Of a DNA stretch of 64,000 nt, positions 1 through 12,600 are shown piece by piece. This DNA is from Trogon surrucura (lineage: Eukaryota > Chordata > Aves > Trogoniformes > Trogonidae), in NCBI GenBank assembly GCA_020746105.1, contig CM036629.1, positions 2,425,501 to 2,489,500 on the forward strand, read 5' to 3'. Position numbers and translations under genes: made by a program. The notes beneath the pieces were generated by a model. That model was not told the DNA's origin, ran no database searches, and saw only the letters and a list, made by a program, of their open reading frames with translations. Positions within the stretch are counted from its first letter, which is position 1, and each line of letters begins with the position of its first letter.

Positions 1-904
1 GCAGCCCCTTGGGCATATAACAGTAGGAATCTCTTCCTTTTTTAGACATTATAGTGGGCTTTGCCTTTGCTTGTGGAATCTCCTGGTTCAGTTTCTTCCA
101 GGTTGGCCAAGAAAACAGTTGTCCTGTAAGTGAATTCTTTATGACCAGTGAAATTTCCTTGCTTGGTGGCATGTTGAGGAGAGGAGGGGGTGGGCTGACG
201 CTCTTAAATATTGTGATTTTTTATTCTTTTTTACTCCTGCTTCCTTGCTTAGCCCCTCTCCTCAAGGCATCGCGTTCTTTCCGGCAGTGCTGTGGTCCGC
301 AGGGACAACAGATGGGATACAGGTGTGTGTGTGCTGCAGCAAACAAACGGTGACTTGAGGTGACACCAGAAGGCACCAGCTGTCCTTGTGCGGGGAAATC
401 CGGGGTGCCCTGGGTATTGTCTTGGCAGGGGCATCGCCAGGGAACCAGCTCTCGGGAGAGCAGTGCTGGGTTCTGCAAGGCTAATTAGAATGTAGTAAAG
501 ATTAAATAGAGCAGGCTGCCAGTGTGGTTTAATTGTCAAGGTAAAGCTGGGTTTGATATTTGTTCAAAATAACAGGCGAGAGGTGAAAACAAACCATTTA
601 TTGGTAACTTAGCAAAGAAGTTCACCTCGATCCCGTTGACATTTGATCCTTTGTGAGTGTATGATGCCCGTGGCTGCGCCAAGTTGCGAGGAATCTGCCA
701 ATGAGTAGCATTTGCAGATTTTGGGTTAAGTGTCATTATTATTTTTATGTGTTTATTTATGCTTGAAAAATAGTGGTTCTAAAATTACAGCACAGCTCTT
801 CATTCCAAGGGTGCAACCAGACAGGGCAAAACACACTTTTTTTCCCCCCAATGTACTTTATAATTTTTTGCTTTTTCTAATACAGATACACACACCCTGC
901 AAGA

Positions 905-926
905 TTTTTTTTTTTTTTTTTTTTTT
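905..926 (+). repeat. T22 homopolymer
   Basis: Uninterrupted run of about 22 T's in the downstream flank, with no A-rich SINE body attached that I can recognise. Confidence 0.85.
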
Positions 927-1283
927 CCTGATCTGTAGCTGGGTTGTAGCAGTGCCAAGGCTGAAGGATTGTTTTGTACAGTGCTGCTGCAGCCGCAGGA
1001 AGATTCTCCCTCCCCCTTCTCCGGTAGAGAGACTGTTGGATGAGGGAAGTGGATACATCAGATGAAGCTGGAGTGTGTGCAACGGTAATCTGAGGTTTTT
1101 CCTTTCATCTTTTCCTCAAGGGCTCTGGAACGTAGACCTAGTTGCGCTGTGTGCCAAGCTAAGTATGACTGGAGAAGGCAGAGACTGGAAGAGATGCTTC
1201 CAAAGAACTTGTGAGTCAGAACGGGCCGTCTGTCCCGCTCCCGCGAGCGGCACGGCAGCAGCTTCTTGCTGCCTCACGCAGGG

Positions 1284-1702
1284 AATCACAGAATTCATAG
1301 AATTGTCGGAGTTGGAAGAGACTTTATCTAGTTCCAACCCCCCTGCCATGGGCCCGGACATCCCCTGCTAGATCAGGCTGCTCAGAGCCCCATCCAGCCT
1401 GGCCTTAAAAACTCCCAGGGATGGGGCTGCCACCCCCTCTCTGGGCAACCTGTGCCAGGGTCTCACCACCCTCATGGGGAAGAACTTCTTCCTCATGTAC
1501 AATCTGAATCCACCCTTCTCTAGTTTTAATCCATTCCCTCTAGTCCTGTCACTACCTGACATCCTAAAAAGCCCCTCACCAGCTTTCTTGTAGCCCCCTG
1601 AGATACTGGAAGACCACAATAAGGTCTCCTCGGAGCCTTCTTTTCTGCAGACTGAGCAGCCCCAACTCTCAGTCTGTCTTCATAGCAGAGGTGCTCCAGC
1701 CT
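1284..1702 (-). repeat. CR1-type LINE fragment (3' part)
   Basis: Left end reads AATCACAGAATTCATAGAATT, the reverse complement of the CR1 3' tail, followed by the typical complement of the CR1 3' end (GTTGGAAGAGAC...AGTTCCAACC), then the reverse-transcriptase tail/3'UTR region up to TCTTCATAGCAGAGGTGCTCC. It is 5'-truncated, as most CR1 copies are, and no coding frame survives. Confidence 0.9.
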
Positions 1703-4700
1703 GCTGAGCATCCACCTCCTGCCTGGCAGAGCCGGGTGAGAGGAGATTTTGGGGTGGGTTCAGGGGAAGCTGTTGGCTTCCCAAGGCTGTTGTTGCTCCA
1801 CCATGCGGTTGGGCTGAGCTGGGCGTGCAGCTTGGTTCAGCTCTTCCTAGAGCTGGGATTTTGGAGGAGCCAGCCCAGGCCTGGTTCAGGAGGCTCTGGT
1901 GGCCATCCTTAGGTTGTGTGACGAAGGGTGCTGCCGTGGCAAACCGTCCTGGCCTGGAAATTGAGGCTTTAGTTGGCAGCTCTGATGAAGGGAGGCTGTC
2001 GCGCTGTAATTGGAACAGCCTGCACGGGGACTGAAACCCACACAGCGGCCGTTCTCAGCGGAGCCTTTGCAGCCGTTGGACTGGAGACAAGAAATTAATT
2101 CTGGTGCATCTGCAGCCGCTGCTCAGCAGAACGAGGAAGACGAATGCAGCGCTCCCTTGAGCCCTGCAGCCAGCCGAAGCCGAAGATCTGTCTGGACATC
2201 CCAGCCCACTCTTGCCGGTGTAACCATGGAAGCCTTGGAAGCTGTCACGTGTTGGTTGAACAAATGAAACCTCTGAGAAAAGGTAAAACTTCTCACCTAA
2301 GCAGGGATGACTGATTATTGCTGCCTACAGAGGAGGTCTGAAGGTGATGGGCTCTGCTGTGGTCTTAAGAAACGCAGACTGCGATACTTTGATATCGGAC
2401 TGTGATGGTACCTGTTCAGGGTTGCTGGATCAGATCTCTGGTCATTTGTTTTGTCTTGGGTCCAGTTAAGGAGTATTTTGCAAGCAGAGGCGGGCCAGGG
2501 AGGTGCTTTCCCTAAAACGATACCCAGGAGAAGGGCTGGGGCTAGAACTTGGTAGGAAACTAGGAACCAGGGAACTCCAGCAGGGTCTGTTTTAACAGCC
2601 ATTGTTCCTGTCTGACATGCACAAAGAACAACATGTGCCTTTTTTAATATGTGAACACTCGGATAAAATTCAATTATTCCTTTGGTATCCGTCAGACCGT
2701 TGCTTTTGCCCATCTCCTTGTCAAGGAATAAACATAGAAACATTTACACAGGAGAAAGAGACCTCAGTTTGTTATTATTCTACCTGGAAACAATCAAGCT
2801 TTTTTTTTTTTCCTGGTAAGAGATAAGGCTGAAAGTAACTTTGGGTTTTTTTTTTCTTCTTTTGACTCCTTGTGGAAAATGTATTCCATAATCCCTTTTC
2901 TTTTTGGCTTCATTCAGTTTTGTATCAGCAAAACTTCTGCTTTCTCGCTCCAACCATACACTGGGTGAGTCCAACCAGCCCTGAGCACATTGTGTCTGTC
3001 GACGAGACAGAAAGGCTAAAGACACACGTGTTCTTACAACTGGAGGTCTCCCAGGGACGGGGCAGTGGGAATGGGAGCATATAAAACGCGTTCGCTTCTG
3101 CTGGGAAACAGCTGTCGGCCCAACAGCTGCCGCATCCCTCGTCGCTAACCCGCAGCGACTTAACGTCGCGGGCGAACAAGAGAAGAGCTTTGAAACGTGC
3201 TCCGAGCTGGAGGGGTTGGGGAGCAGCAGCGCTCCTTCTGCTCGCGGGAGTCGTTCTCGCAGCAATCTCTTCCCGGGAGACCAAACACCTCACGCCAAAG
3301 GGCAGCTGCTGCTGGGGGGGTGGCTGCCTGCACGAGGGAGGTGAGGGGTTGCGTGTAAGACAGCCTGAGCCTTGCTAGCTGATGGATGCTGTTAATAGTG
3401 TGCCCAGGTTGGGGATAAAATGAAATAGGCGGGTTATAAGGATTGTGAATCTATTGGGTTGCAGCGTAGTGGAGCAAATCATTCCTGTGCTTGAATGTGA
3501 CTCTCTCTCAGGTTTATCTTTCATTGACACCTCCAGGTGGGGACGTTCCACCCAGCACAAACATTTGGGTGATGCCCAGCACCTCTCAACATCTAGAAAG
3601 TCAAGTTTCCTTTAATGTTATAGAGCACGACCTCCGAGATGCCTCGAGTGAAGGGACAGAGCTCACGATGTGCCCAAGTTACATATTCACACCTTTGGGC
3701 ACCGAATAGTAGCCATGGGGGGTTCCTTGCCTGTTGAAAGCCCCTCACTTGGCTTGGTAATTAGGTGATTGCACACAGCCTGGAAAAACAAGCGGGTGTT
3801 AGCACTGAAGCTGTGTCTGCAGGTTACTGTTAGTTGAAATGGATGATAAAAGATACTCATGAGCTTGCAGTGCCTCTGAGGGAAGCATGGTCTTGGTGGG
3901 TCTCTTGCTCAGAGGCGTGTTACCTAGTGCTTGCTCTGCACAGGGTTGTCTTCAGCAGCGGTTCCAGCCTCGGGCACAGTGCAGGTCTTGCCATGAAGGT
4001 CAGTGATAGTAACAGCACGACTGATGCGATTTGTTTAAGGGCTGTGCAAGGAGTCGACCTGTTTCCCTGCACCAGGAGCGCTCGTCACCGTGAGAGAGTC
4101 TGCGAGACCCGTCTTTGTGAATGAGTTCCCCACGTGCAGCTCGGGCAGGAGATCCCGTCCGGCCTCTGCTCTGTTCTGCTTTAGCACAAATCTCTGCAGC
4201 CAACCTCACCCTGTAACAGTTTAAAAAAAAAATAAAATCCTACTTTTCCATCCTCCCTTAACTTGCCGAAACCTCTCAGGACATGTAATTAATCCTCGAG
4301 TTTCAGTTAAGACCTTCATCATCAATATCATTTCTCCTCTCACTCCTCCTCTTCCGTTGCAGCCTGGAATTTAATTTTTTTAAAATGTTTTTATTTAAGC
4401 GGTAATAACTCTGCACGAGGTAAATAGACACTGCAGCAGCTCGGTACCTCTAAAAGATCAGGCCCTGGAGAGTCCCAACGCTCTCAGAGAATCTAGGTCT
4501 CGGGTACAAGCAAACCAGACGCCAGATGGGCTGGTGAGAAGCTGACGTGGCACGAGGCTTTTTGCATCCCTTCCTTCTTGCCTTCCCCCAGGCCGTGGTG
4601 TCAAACCGGTGGGGTCTGGCCGGAGGACTCGGGTGTCCCTGGAGAGGGACAAGTGCCCTTTTCCCAATGGATTTCCTGCCATGGCAAGAGGTTGGGCTGG

Positions 4701-5780
4701 TTCCTTGAGCCCCAGCCCCTTCTTGTGTTTCAGGTGCTGCGTGTTCTGCTGGAGGAACACGAAAAAATACCGTTGCAGCCTGAGAAAAAAAACCAAAAAA
4801 CCTAAACCTTTGGCTGTTCACATGCATCTGTCAGGGTGGACATAAAACAGCAGGTATGGACAATTTACATAGATTTATATGCCACGATGACAGACGTTTT
4901 AATGTGCCTTGGGTAGATAGGCATGAATCCAGGGCTCGTAAGACGAGGAAGTACACTGAATTACCTCTCTCTCTGGGCTACTTCTCAAGAATATTTCTGG
5001 CCTTGGGCAAATGCGAAAAAGCCCGGAACTAAGACAAATTGCTCAGCTCCCTGTGATTAATAAAGGTATCATTATTTTTAAGCACGTGGTTTGGGAGCCA
5101 ATTAATCTTAGGCTTTGACTTGCTCTCGTACTGAACAAACCTCAGCTCGACTGAGGTTTCATCCTGGTGGGACAGAGACGAAAAATCCGAGTTGTGCTTG
5201 TGTTTGTACGTAACTGCAGGAATAACTGGTCAGTCACTGGTGTGAAAAAGCTAGCCTTGAAATCATTAATGCTTTCATTTGATGATGAGAGGCATTTCTG
5301 TGCTGTTTTATATATATCTAAATATCACCCTGTGTTTGCTTGTAACTGCTTAACCCGCTCCTAGTGGGACCTTGGTGTCGTGCACTTAAATGTACAAAAA
5401 AAAAGTCCTCGAGAGTCCTCACGGAGACTTGAAATGAGGGTTACGAAACACACGGGTGTGTTCCTAGGGCTGCAATTGCAGGATGTCGTCGTTTGGTTCA
5501 CTTCAAGCATGCAGCAACCACTCATGAGTAGAAAAAGACGACTAAGGACCCAAAAGCTTAAAAAAAAAATTTTAAAAAAAAGGAAGATGATGCACAGTTA
5601 CAGGGGAAAATGAAATAAAAAAGCTACAGGGGTCTCACTGCGTTTGGTTAGCGTTTACCATGACCATCCGTAGCCTGAAAAGGGAAAGGAAGAAAAAGGG
5701 GAAGCAAAACTGCGACAGGAGGGAATAAGACCATGTAAGGAAAAGAACTGAATTTAACTGGCACATGCTCTAATCCTTAG

Positions 5781-5786
5781 TTTATT
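5781..5786 (-). promoter_or_regulatory. Candidate distal poly(A) signal AATAAA
   Basis: Canonical AATAAA on the minus strand, about 2.07 kb after the stop codon. It would add about 550 nt to the 3'UTR. Use of either signal cannot be told from sequence alone. Confidence 0.35.
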
Positions 5787-6326
5787 TCTGGTTAAAAATA
5801 TAGCAATCCAGTGCAGTGTAATAAGAAATCTGCTGAAAAGGTAGCAGAGAAACAGCTAAAACAGAAGCAAAGCAAAGCCGAGTCCGCACGTCAGGGCTGT
5901 ACCCCGCAACTCTGGATGTGAGAGGTTGAGGAAGATTTTCTTTTTCCCTTCTTCCCCTCTTCTCCTCCCCCTCTCCCCACCCCAAATAAATCTATTTATG
6001 GGTTTCATCCCACCCTCGGGCTGCCGCCGCGCTCGCACCCCTTCTCCGGTTGACCGGGGCCGCGGCGGGTGGAACTGAGGGTGGAATTTGGTCCCTGGAG
6101 GTACCAAATCCCAACCGACCCCTTGGAACCGTGACCTTGGTGGTGGATCACGGGCAAAGCCGATCTCCGTGGCCGGGGGAAGATGCGAGGTGGAGGGGGA
6201 TGGGGAGGGGAAACGCACGGTTTTGAAAACCAAAGGGACGTCGTCGGCCGTTTCCAAGCGATTTGGAGCGAAGAACCACGCTCGTGTGATTGGGACCAGG
6301 ACAGCTCAGAACAGGGATACGGCATC

Positions 6327-6332
6327 TTTAAT
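6327..6332 (-). promoter_or_regulatory. Candidate poly(A) signal ATTAAA
   Basis: On the minus strand the bases read ATTAAA, about 1.52 kb after the JPH3 stop, followed by a moderately T/G-rich stretch (CTGTTCTGAGCTGTCCTGG). This is one of two plausible cleavage signals. Confidence 0.35.
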
Positions 6333-6494
6333 GAGTATGCATATTATCAGTGGGGACAGGGGAGGGGAGAAAAATCAAGGCAGGCATATTACAAAGATGG
6401 TAGAAACGAACAAATTAAGTGACAGAGGGGGGAAAAAAAAAAAAAGGAAGAAAAGAATACATCCTTAGAGGCTGCCATTGCCAATGATGTTTGG

Positions 6495-6556
6495 TTTTTT
6501 GTTTTTCTTTTTTTTTTTCTCTTTTTTTTTTCTTTTTTTTTTCTTTTTTTTTTTTA
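6495..6556 (-). repeat. Long A-rich tract in the JPH3 3'UTR
   Basis: On the plus strand this is almost pure T broken by single C's and one G; in the mRNA it is an A-rich run with interspersed G's and C's. It is low-complexity sequence, likely unstable in length. It could bind poly(A)-binding protein or misprime oligo-dT cDNA libraries. Confidence 0.8.
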
Positions 6557-7852
6557 TACAGGGACATGTTGGAAGCTGGAATATACATCCTGCATTACAA
6601 AGTGCAAAATACTACATGCTCAGAGCCCAAGCATGATGTCTGAAACAGTCCACAGCAAGATGTAAGAGACAAACCCACCACCCTCTCCCTCCTCTCTGGG
6701 ACATGCTCCAGTGCTCCTCCCCAGATGCCTTTACAAAGTGGTTTTTTTTAACCTTATTTCGCTTGGTTTCGGTTTCTTGTTATCCTAAGCGGACCAGAAT
6801 TGAGCCCTCTCTCCCCGGTCCCTCCCCACCAGTCTGCTCCCCGGCACCTCCTCGCCCGCGGGGGTTTGGGATGGGATGCTCGAGTAACGCCGCTCCTCGC
6901 CGGCACGATGACCAGCAGCTACTCGATTGGTGCTGCTGAAGGTGCCTGCAAGGTGGTTTTGGGTTTTGGGTGGGTTTTTTTGGGGTGGGAGGTTGAATCT
7001 GGGTACACTTCCCAAAAGAGGCCGTGATTTAAAAGCAGCCCTGGCTGGTTTTCCGGTCTTGCCGTGGCAGCCTGGGGAGGAGGAGTGAAGGCAGGAGGGT
7101 GGTGGGGCTGCCGCTCGCACCTTGTGTTCCCTATTCCCCCCCGTCCCCGCCCCGAGAAATTTAGCAAAACGCCAATTGCTGCTTGGTTTCACGAACAAAT
7201 AACGGGGCCCGTTGCCCTTCTCCCGTCTTGCAGATCTAGGCAGGGTTCGTGCCTTCCCCGAGCTCCCTCTCTCCTCCTCCTCCTGGTAGTGTTTCTCCGT
7301 TCGCGAAGGGAGCAGGAAGAAGCACCTGATTTTGCTTTTTTTTCTCCCATTTATCATTAAAGCTGTCGTGGATTTCCCTGGGAAACTCACCCTGGAGCAT
7401 CCCAGGACCCGCACGTACTTCAACCCAAAATCTCCCCTTGGCCCCCTCCTCTAGTCTCCGTTCTGGGGTTCGTTACGAATATATATTTTTTTGGGGGAGG
7501 GAGGGGAGTGAGGGGAAGGGAAATGAGGTTTCGTTTTGTTGGGATTCCTTCGCATCCTTTCCAGTGTTGGGGGGGCAGAGTGTTGATAGCATTTTGCCAT
7601 GCCACACAGCATAGTGTTATACAAGCAAAGAATTTTGGCTAAAATCCAAAAAACATTACCCAGGAAAAAAAGGCAAACTGTGAGTGAGACTCAATCGTTT
7701 GTTGTTCTTCTGTGAAAAGACTTGGAAATTGTCGTAGGACAGTTCGAGTTATGATATTTTTCCCTTTTTTTTTTTGTTGTCGTTGTTGTTTGGTTTTGTT
7801 TTCCCCCATTCATACATGTAACTGTTATTTTTGCAAACAAGACAGTCTTGAA

Positions 7853-7933
7853 TTAGATGAAAAAGTTAATAAACAAAATGGCGACTCCAATATTTAGTAA
7901 GATCACCATGACTACCAGGATAGGAGCTGAGCC
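7853..7933 (-). CDS. JPH3: JPH3 coding exon 5: C-terminal ER membrane anchor and stop
   Basis: This coding part of the last exon is too short for ordinary ORF searches. After TTCTCTTCCAG|, the frame reads GSAPILVVMVILLNIGVAIL followed by FINFFI and TAA at 7855-7853, 26 residues in all. It appears identical to the human JPH3 C-terminus as I remember it. It is one hydrophobic helix at the extreme end, a tail anchor that places the C-terminus in the ER membrane. The intron phase 0 matches exon 4. Without it the protein would lose its ER attachment. Confidence 0.97.
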   Translation of the reverse strand, partial: GSAPILVVMVILLNIGVAILFINFFI

Positions 7934-8572
7934 CTGGAAGAGAAAGAGAAAGAAGAGGAGTTAGAAGGTGCCTTGAAATTCCATCTAAGGGTGCCTTGTA
8001 GCTGAGTCCTTGTCACTGGAAAGCAAAAATCACTAAACAGGACTGGGTCTTTAGCCAAACCCAGGACAGTCCTGGACACCGCAGAGCCCGGAGACTGGAT
8101 TTACACCTTCCAGAGAAGGATCCTCCCGGTAACCCTTGCTGAATTTTTTGCAGGCTGCTGCCTTAGCGAGGAAGGTGTGAATAAAGGTCTCCCGAAGGGG
8201 GCCGAGGTGAGCAAACAGCAGAAGCGGGGACTAAACCCAGATCCGTTGCTTCCACCCCTGTGACAACAAACAGGTCGCTCCTGCTTTTCTGAGCCACTTA
8301 CTTTCCGTCCCTTTGCCTCAACAGACACATTTTCGTTCGAGTCTCAGGGCAGACTCTGTTTGCTGTCATGCATTAGCACAAATTACATGTAAGTAAAGTC
8401 CTGACGTGAGCTCCGGACCCAAACAAACACCTGGGTGCCCACCCACCACACCCGTCGGTCACACCGCAGCTGCTCGCTGACTCCCCCATGTATCGGAAAA
8501 CTGGCCTTGAAAGAGTAACTAGAATTGGTCACTTACCTGGGGTGGTCAATGAAAAGGAGAAAAAAAAAAAAA

Positions 8573-8780
8573 TAGAATCATAGAACAGTTTTGGCTGGAA
8601 GAGACCTTCAAGACAGTCGAGTCCAACCTTTTCCGAGCCCTCTCAACACCACTAACCCCTGTCCCTCAAGGCAACATCCACCCTTCTCTTAACCACCTCC
8701 AGGGATGGCGACTCGACCCCCTCCCTGGGCAGCCTGTTCTGATGCCTGACAACCCTCCCAGTAAAGAAATTCTTCCTGAA
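8573..8780 (-). repeat. CR1-type LINE fragment (3' end)
   Basis: Begins with the reversed CR1 tail (ATAGAATCATAGAACAG), then TTGGCTGGAAGAGACCTTC and the usual CR1 3' region through the GCAGCCTGTTCTGATGCC block and AAATTCTTCCTGAAAG. It is 5'-truncated and ends at a TA-rich stretch. Confidence 0.9.
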
Positions 8781-8782
8781 AG

Positions 8783-8818
8783 AATATATATATATTTTAA
8801 TTTATATTCTTATATATT
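8783..8818. repeat. AT-rich microsatellite
   Basis: Alternating TA units and TTTATATTCTTATATATT between two CR1 fragments of opposite orientation; low complexity. Confidence 0.7.
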
Positions 8819-8850
8819 GGATCATATAGTTGTTTGGAGGAGTCTTCAAA

Positions 8851-8940
8851 GGACGTGGTCCTGCTCTGGCAGGGGGGTTGGACTAGATGATCTTTGAGGT
8901 CCCTTGCAACCTCTAACACTCTGTGACTGTGACTCTGTGA
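8851..8940 (+). repeat. CR1-type LINE 3' terminus
   Basis: Reads GGTCCTGCTCTGGCAGGGG, then TTGGACTAGATGATCTTTGA, GGTCCCTTGCAACC and the tail CTCTGTGACTGTGACTCTGTGA. About 90 bp of a severely 5'-truncated copy, opposite in orientation to 8573-8780. Confidence 0.88.
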
Positions 8941-9649
8941 CGTTTCTTGATAAACACGGTTGCTCGTGTGGATATTCTGGTGACAACAGAAGCCAGGCCA
9001 GCATACGGTGGTCTGTGTTAAGGCAACACTTTGGGAAAGCTCTAAGAACCATTCCTGAGGTTCACATGGACCGGATTTAGCTCCTGTGGACTCTGCAGCA
9101 ACCCAGGCTGGCATCAGGGACCCACCAAACCTGGGCTGAAGTGCACCCTGGGAGCACCCATTAATTTCCCCTGAGGGTAAAGGCAGCCCGGACAATTTGT
9201 GTTGGACCCGACGAGGACGCAGCTATCGGACCCCGTTAGCATCCCGGGAAGGATGGGTAGAGCCCACCCGGCGTGAAGGACTGCAGACAACCCTCCAAGG
9301 CATCTTTCTGCAGAAGGCCGGTCGGAAAAACATCCGCCCCCTGCCACCTCGTCCCTGCCACAAAGCATTCGCTGTCCTAAAGCGTTAACGCGCCTGGCAT
9401 CAGGGTGAGCAAGCGTGTGTGCAGGTAGGTGGTAGCTATTTCTTGGGAGTAGCTGGTATCCTCGTCTATTCTTGCTGCAACGGAGCTGTGCCAGCTTTAA
9501 TCGCCTGGAATGGTACAAACGCTTTTCTTTTTTTTCCCCTCTACGCTCCTGCCCTCATAACGAAAGCTCCCGTGGCTGTTGGGTTGGCATGGGGCAGGTG
9601 CCCTTTCTAAGCACATCCTTGTAGAACTGCTGGGGTAAAAACCAGCAAA

Positions 9650-9664
9650 CCCCCCCCCCCCCCC
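9650..9664. repeat. C15 homopolymer
   Basis: Fifteen consecutive C's (G's on the transcribed-strand RNA) in intron 4. A common assembly and sequencing weak point. Confidence 0.9.
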
Positions 9665-12600
9665 AAACCCACAGCAAACAACAAAACCAAAACAAATGCA
9701 AAAAAAAAGCTTCTCGCTGGCCAGAGATGGTTTCTCTTTGGAGCAGGCTGATTCAGTTCGCATTTGGGAGTGGGTGGGAGCGAGGATGCTGGAGCTTGCT
9801 GGAAAGGCATATTTGTCGCTTAGCAACAGGGTCAGAGGAAGCCAACCAAAGGGAGGGATTGCGGAGAGCCTCTCCTGGCAGCCAGGTATCCACGCCTGAC
9901 TGCTTCCAGCAAATCTCTCTGCCTGCACCACGCGAAGCCTTTCAAAGGCAGAAACCACCCCGCTGTTGCCTCTTCTCCTCCCCTCTGCCGCCCCTCCCGG
10001 TCCCGCCGGCCTTGCCGCTGCCAAGCGCTGCGATGCGCCGCGTTATTTACATTCGGGGAGGGGGGGTTTTTAGCTTCGTTTCAAAAGATTATTGGGTTTT
10101 ACGATTTTTCGGCTCGTGTTAATGTAATAACAGATTGCAGGCGATTATCACTGTCATTGTTGCTGTTGGCAGGGCACCACGGAGGCACAAAATGCATTTG
10201 GTTCCCTCCACCTCGCAGCCAGGGGAGGATTTAACCGCTCGCGCTTGCATCAGCCTCGGTCCGCTCGCCCTTTGATTTCCTCTGCCAAAGCAGCAGCGAC
10301 CATTTCTGCCCCTGCTTCTGCTCTGACTGCTAGATCGTTTCGATATCAGGAAGGAGGTGAAGCTGTATGCCAGCTGACATGAGCCCAGGATAATCTGAGG
10401 GCTGCTTTCTCCTCCCTGACAACTGGTGTCGAGCGGGACCGGCTGCCTCTTAATTCCCCGGTATTTGAGCTTTAACGTGGAACCCTTCGGGATGGACCTG
10501 TTGGACTGAGCGAGATCACAACCCTTTGGTACTTGTGTGTTCAGAGGATGCTGATGGGACAGTGTCCAGGAAGGGAGCACACCCTTCCTTTATCCCCCGG
10601 TACATCAAATTCATCTGGAAAAATGGGGGGAGCCAACATGCACACACCCACTTGCATCAGCAGCAACTGAATTCTCGTGCATGAACGTTTTGCTTGGCTC
10701 CCTGGTTTGGTCTGCACCAATTTGCATCTCAGTTCAATGCAGAGGCAGGAGAAAAACACTCCCTTTGCCACCATCTATGCGAGGTCTTCCACGTTTGCCA
10801 GCGAAAACATCCAAGAAATAGGGTGAACAGGGAGGGGAGGGGTCTCTGCGAACTGAACAGATTGAATCCAGCTGTCTGACAATCTACAATTTTCACTTCC
10901 TTTTTTGCAGTTCCCTCTTTTTAACACCCTCTTCCCCGTGCTCACCCTGACAAGAGCTCCCCACACAGCAATTGCAGGTCCGGCCGCTCTCGTCCGGTGA
11001 GACGCCGGCGTCCCCGGGCAGGGGCTGGAGCCCTGCCTGTGGCAGCTGGTGGATAAGCAGCTTTGCGACTCTGGAGCTTCTGGTTTAGCTCCAATTACGA
11101 ATCCTGCTGCACTTCTAACTGCTTATGTCTGGTTTATTCCTAACTTGCACGGTCTTTGTGCCTTAACCTCCACTCATGGGAAACGCTCGCCCTTCTCCCC
11201 TTTGATGGCAAGGATGTCCTGGGATATGTGTCATCTGTTTCTAAGAAATGATTCCTGCTCGGTGCCCAGGCAGAAGATGAATCACTTCTGGGTTTGTGCT
11301 TTGCAAGAGAGGTTCTGCTGAGCCCAGCCTGGCAATAGGTCAGTGAACTCCCTTTTGCTGCAGCCACAGCCAGTGTTTCAGAACCAGCAGCTTTTACAAC
11401 TCTTCGTGGCACACGCTAGCCCTCGATCACAAGCCACCTGCCTTTAGAAAGAAGAGATATAGCCCTTGATTTGCAGCTTTGCATGCTGCTTTAGTAGTTT
11501 TCTGGTGCTTTATCTCATCTTTCGCCTTCGTGAGACTTAGGAAAGCCCAAAGAAATCCCCGAGGCCGGTGGTATCGCGGGCTCTGGGGTGCTAGAAAGCC
11601 AGAGGTCGAGCTGATTTTCCGAGCCTGGGGTTTGTGTGTCACAGACAGCAAGCAGCCTGCAAAGCTCTTCTTTTTTATCTTTTTTTTTCTTTAAAAAAAA
11701 AAAGCTACAACATTCCCTTTTAGCCCTGCAATAGTAGTGCTAGAGCAGGCCGTCAGAAACCGCAGAGATTTGTTTAAACTACCCTGCCTGTCGTTCAGGA
11801 GACGGGGCTCCGCTGCGAACCGCCCCGCTGCCTCCCAGCACAGGGGCCCGCAAGTCCAGAACCTGCTTTACTGGGAAGCAGACGCCAGTTGGCAGCGTGC
11901 TCTCACCCAATTTTAGCTGTCTAAACGTTAGACATCTAGTCTGCGCTAACCATCTAGGCTGTCTGTAGACCAAGTGACGTGAGACGAATTCCACCCGGAA
12001 CGGTTACCAGGAAAGGAAAGATTAAATCAAGCCCTGGTGTGCTTAAAGCATCATCCAGCACACTGGGCGATGGCGGATCTCATCAGCAAAACGAGGCAGC
12101 TCTGGGCTGGTTGGTCTATTTTTTTTTTGGATTTTTTTGCAATAAGACCCCCGCAGGAGGAGCAATATTATCTGCTGAGGATGGGGCTAGGCGAAACGGT
12201 CCTTCCATATAGGCAGGGATCGTCTCCGAGGTCTTTTAAGATTTCTTCCTGAGTTTAGAGAGCTGGAACACAGACCCGAATGCACGGAAACACTTCAAGT
12301 GTGATAAACCCTTGTTATGGCACAGGAGTAATAACAGCAATCGTAGAAGGGGTTTGGCACACTCCAGCTCTGATAGGGCCGGCAGCCGAGCCTCACCATT
12401 TCTGCCCCTCCGTCGGCTTTGTTTTTATCCTTTAACCGCTGTGTAGCAACTCAGGAGTCTTACTGGGAATACGAGGGACAGCTGGTTTACAAATACGATT
12501 GTAGCATAATTAATTTAAGCATTAACAATCCATTATTATCTGTTATCGCGGGGTACAAGCTCTGCCTCTCTGCCATGGAAACCATAGTGCAGGTTACCTA

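Larger units (their letters stand above)
1..5700. other. Flank downstream of JPH3, no gene supported
   Basis: Mixed-composition DNA with one CR1 fragment (1284-1702), a T22 run (905-926) and scattered short frames. In mammals the neighbour converging on JPH3 is KLHDC4. I looked on the plus strand for its kelch motifs and acidic C-terminus and found neither. Plus-strand AATAAA motifs at 4229-4234 and 5614-5619 could end a converging transcript but have no coding support. Confidence 0.5.
6310..7852 (-). other. JPH3: JPH3 3' untranslated region (end not fixed)
   Basis: Sequence directly after the stop codon. The first 300 nt are A/T-rich, then come a purine-rich (mRNA sense) region near 6430-6560 and a more GC-rich stretch near 6780-7330. 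There is no further reading frame. The end is uncertain: an ATTAAA lies at 6327-6332 (minus sense), giving a UTR of about 1.55 kb, and an AATAAA lies at 5781-5786, giving about 2.1 kb. The limit given uses the first. RNA data would be needed to choose. Confidence 0.55.

Noticed and set aside
2010-2290. Possible exon-like stretch with a Cys-rich short frame and a following GTAAAA donor-like site
   Set aside because: Briefly considered as part of a converging neighbour gene. It does not match KLHDC4 kelch or acidic C-terminal sequence, and no acceptor or continuing exon fits.
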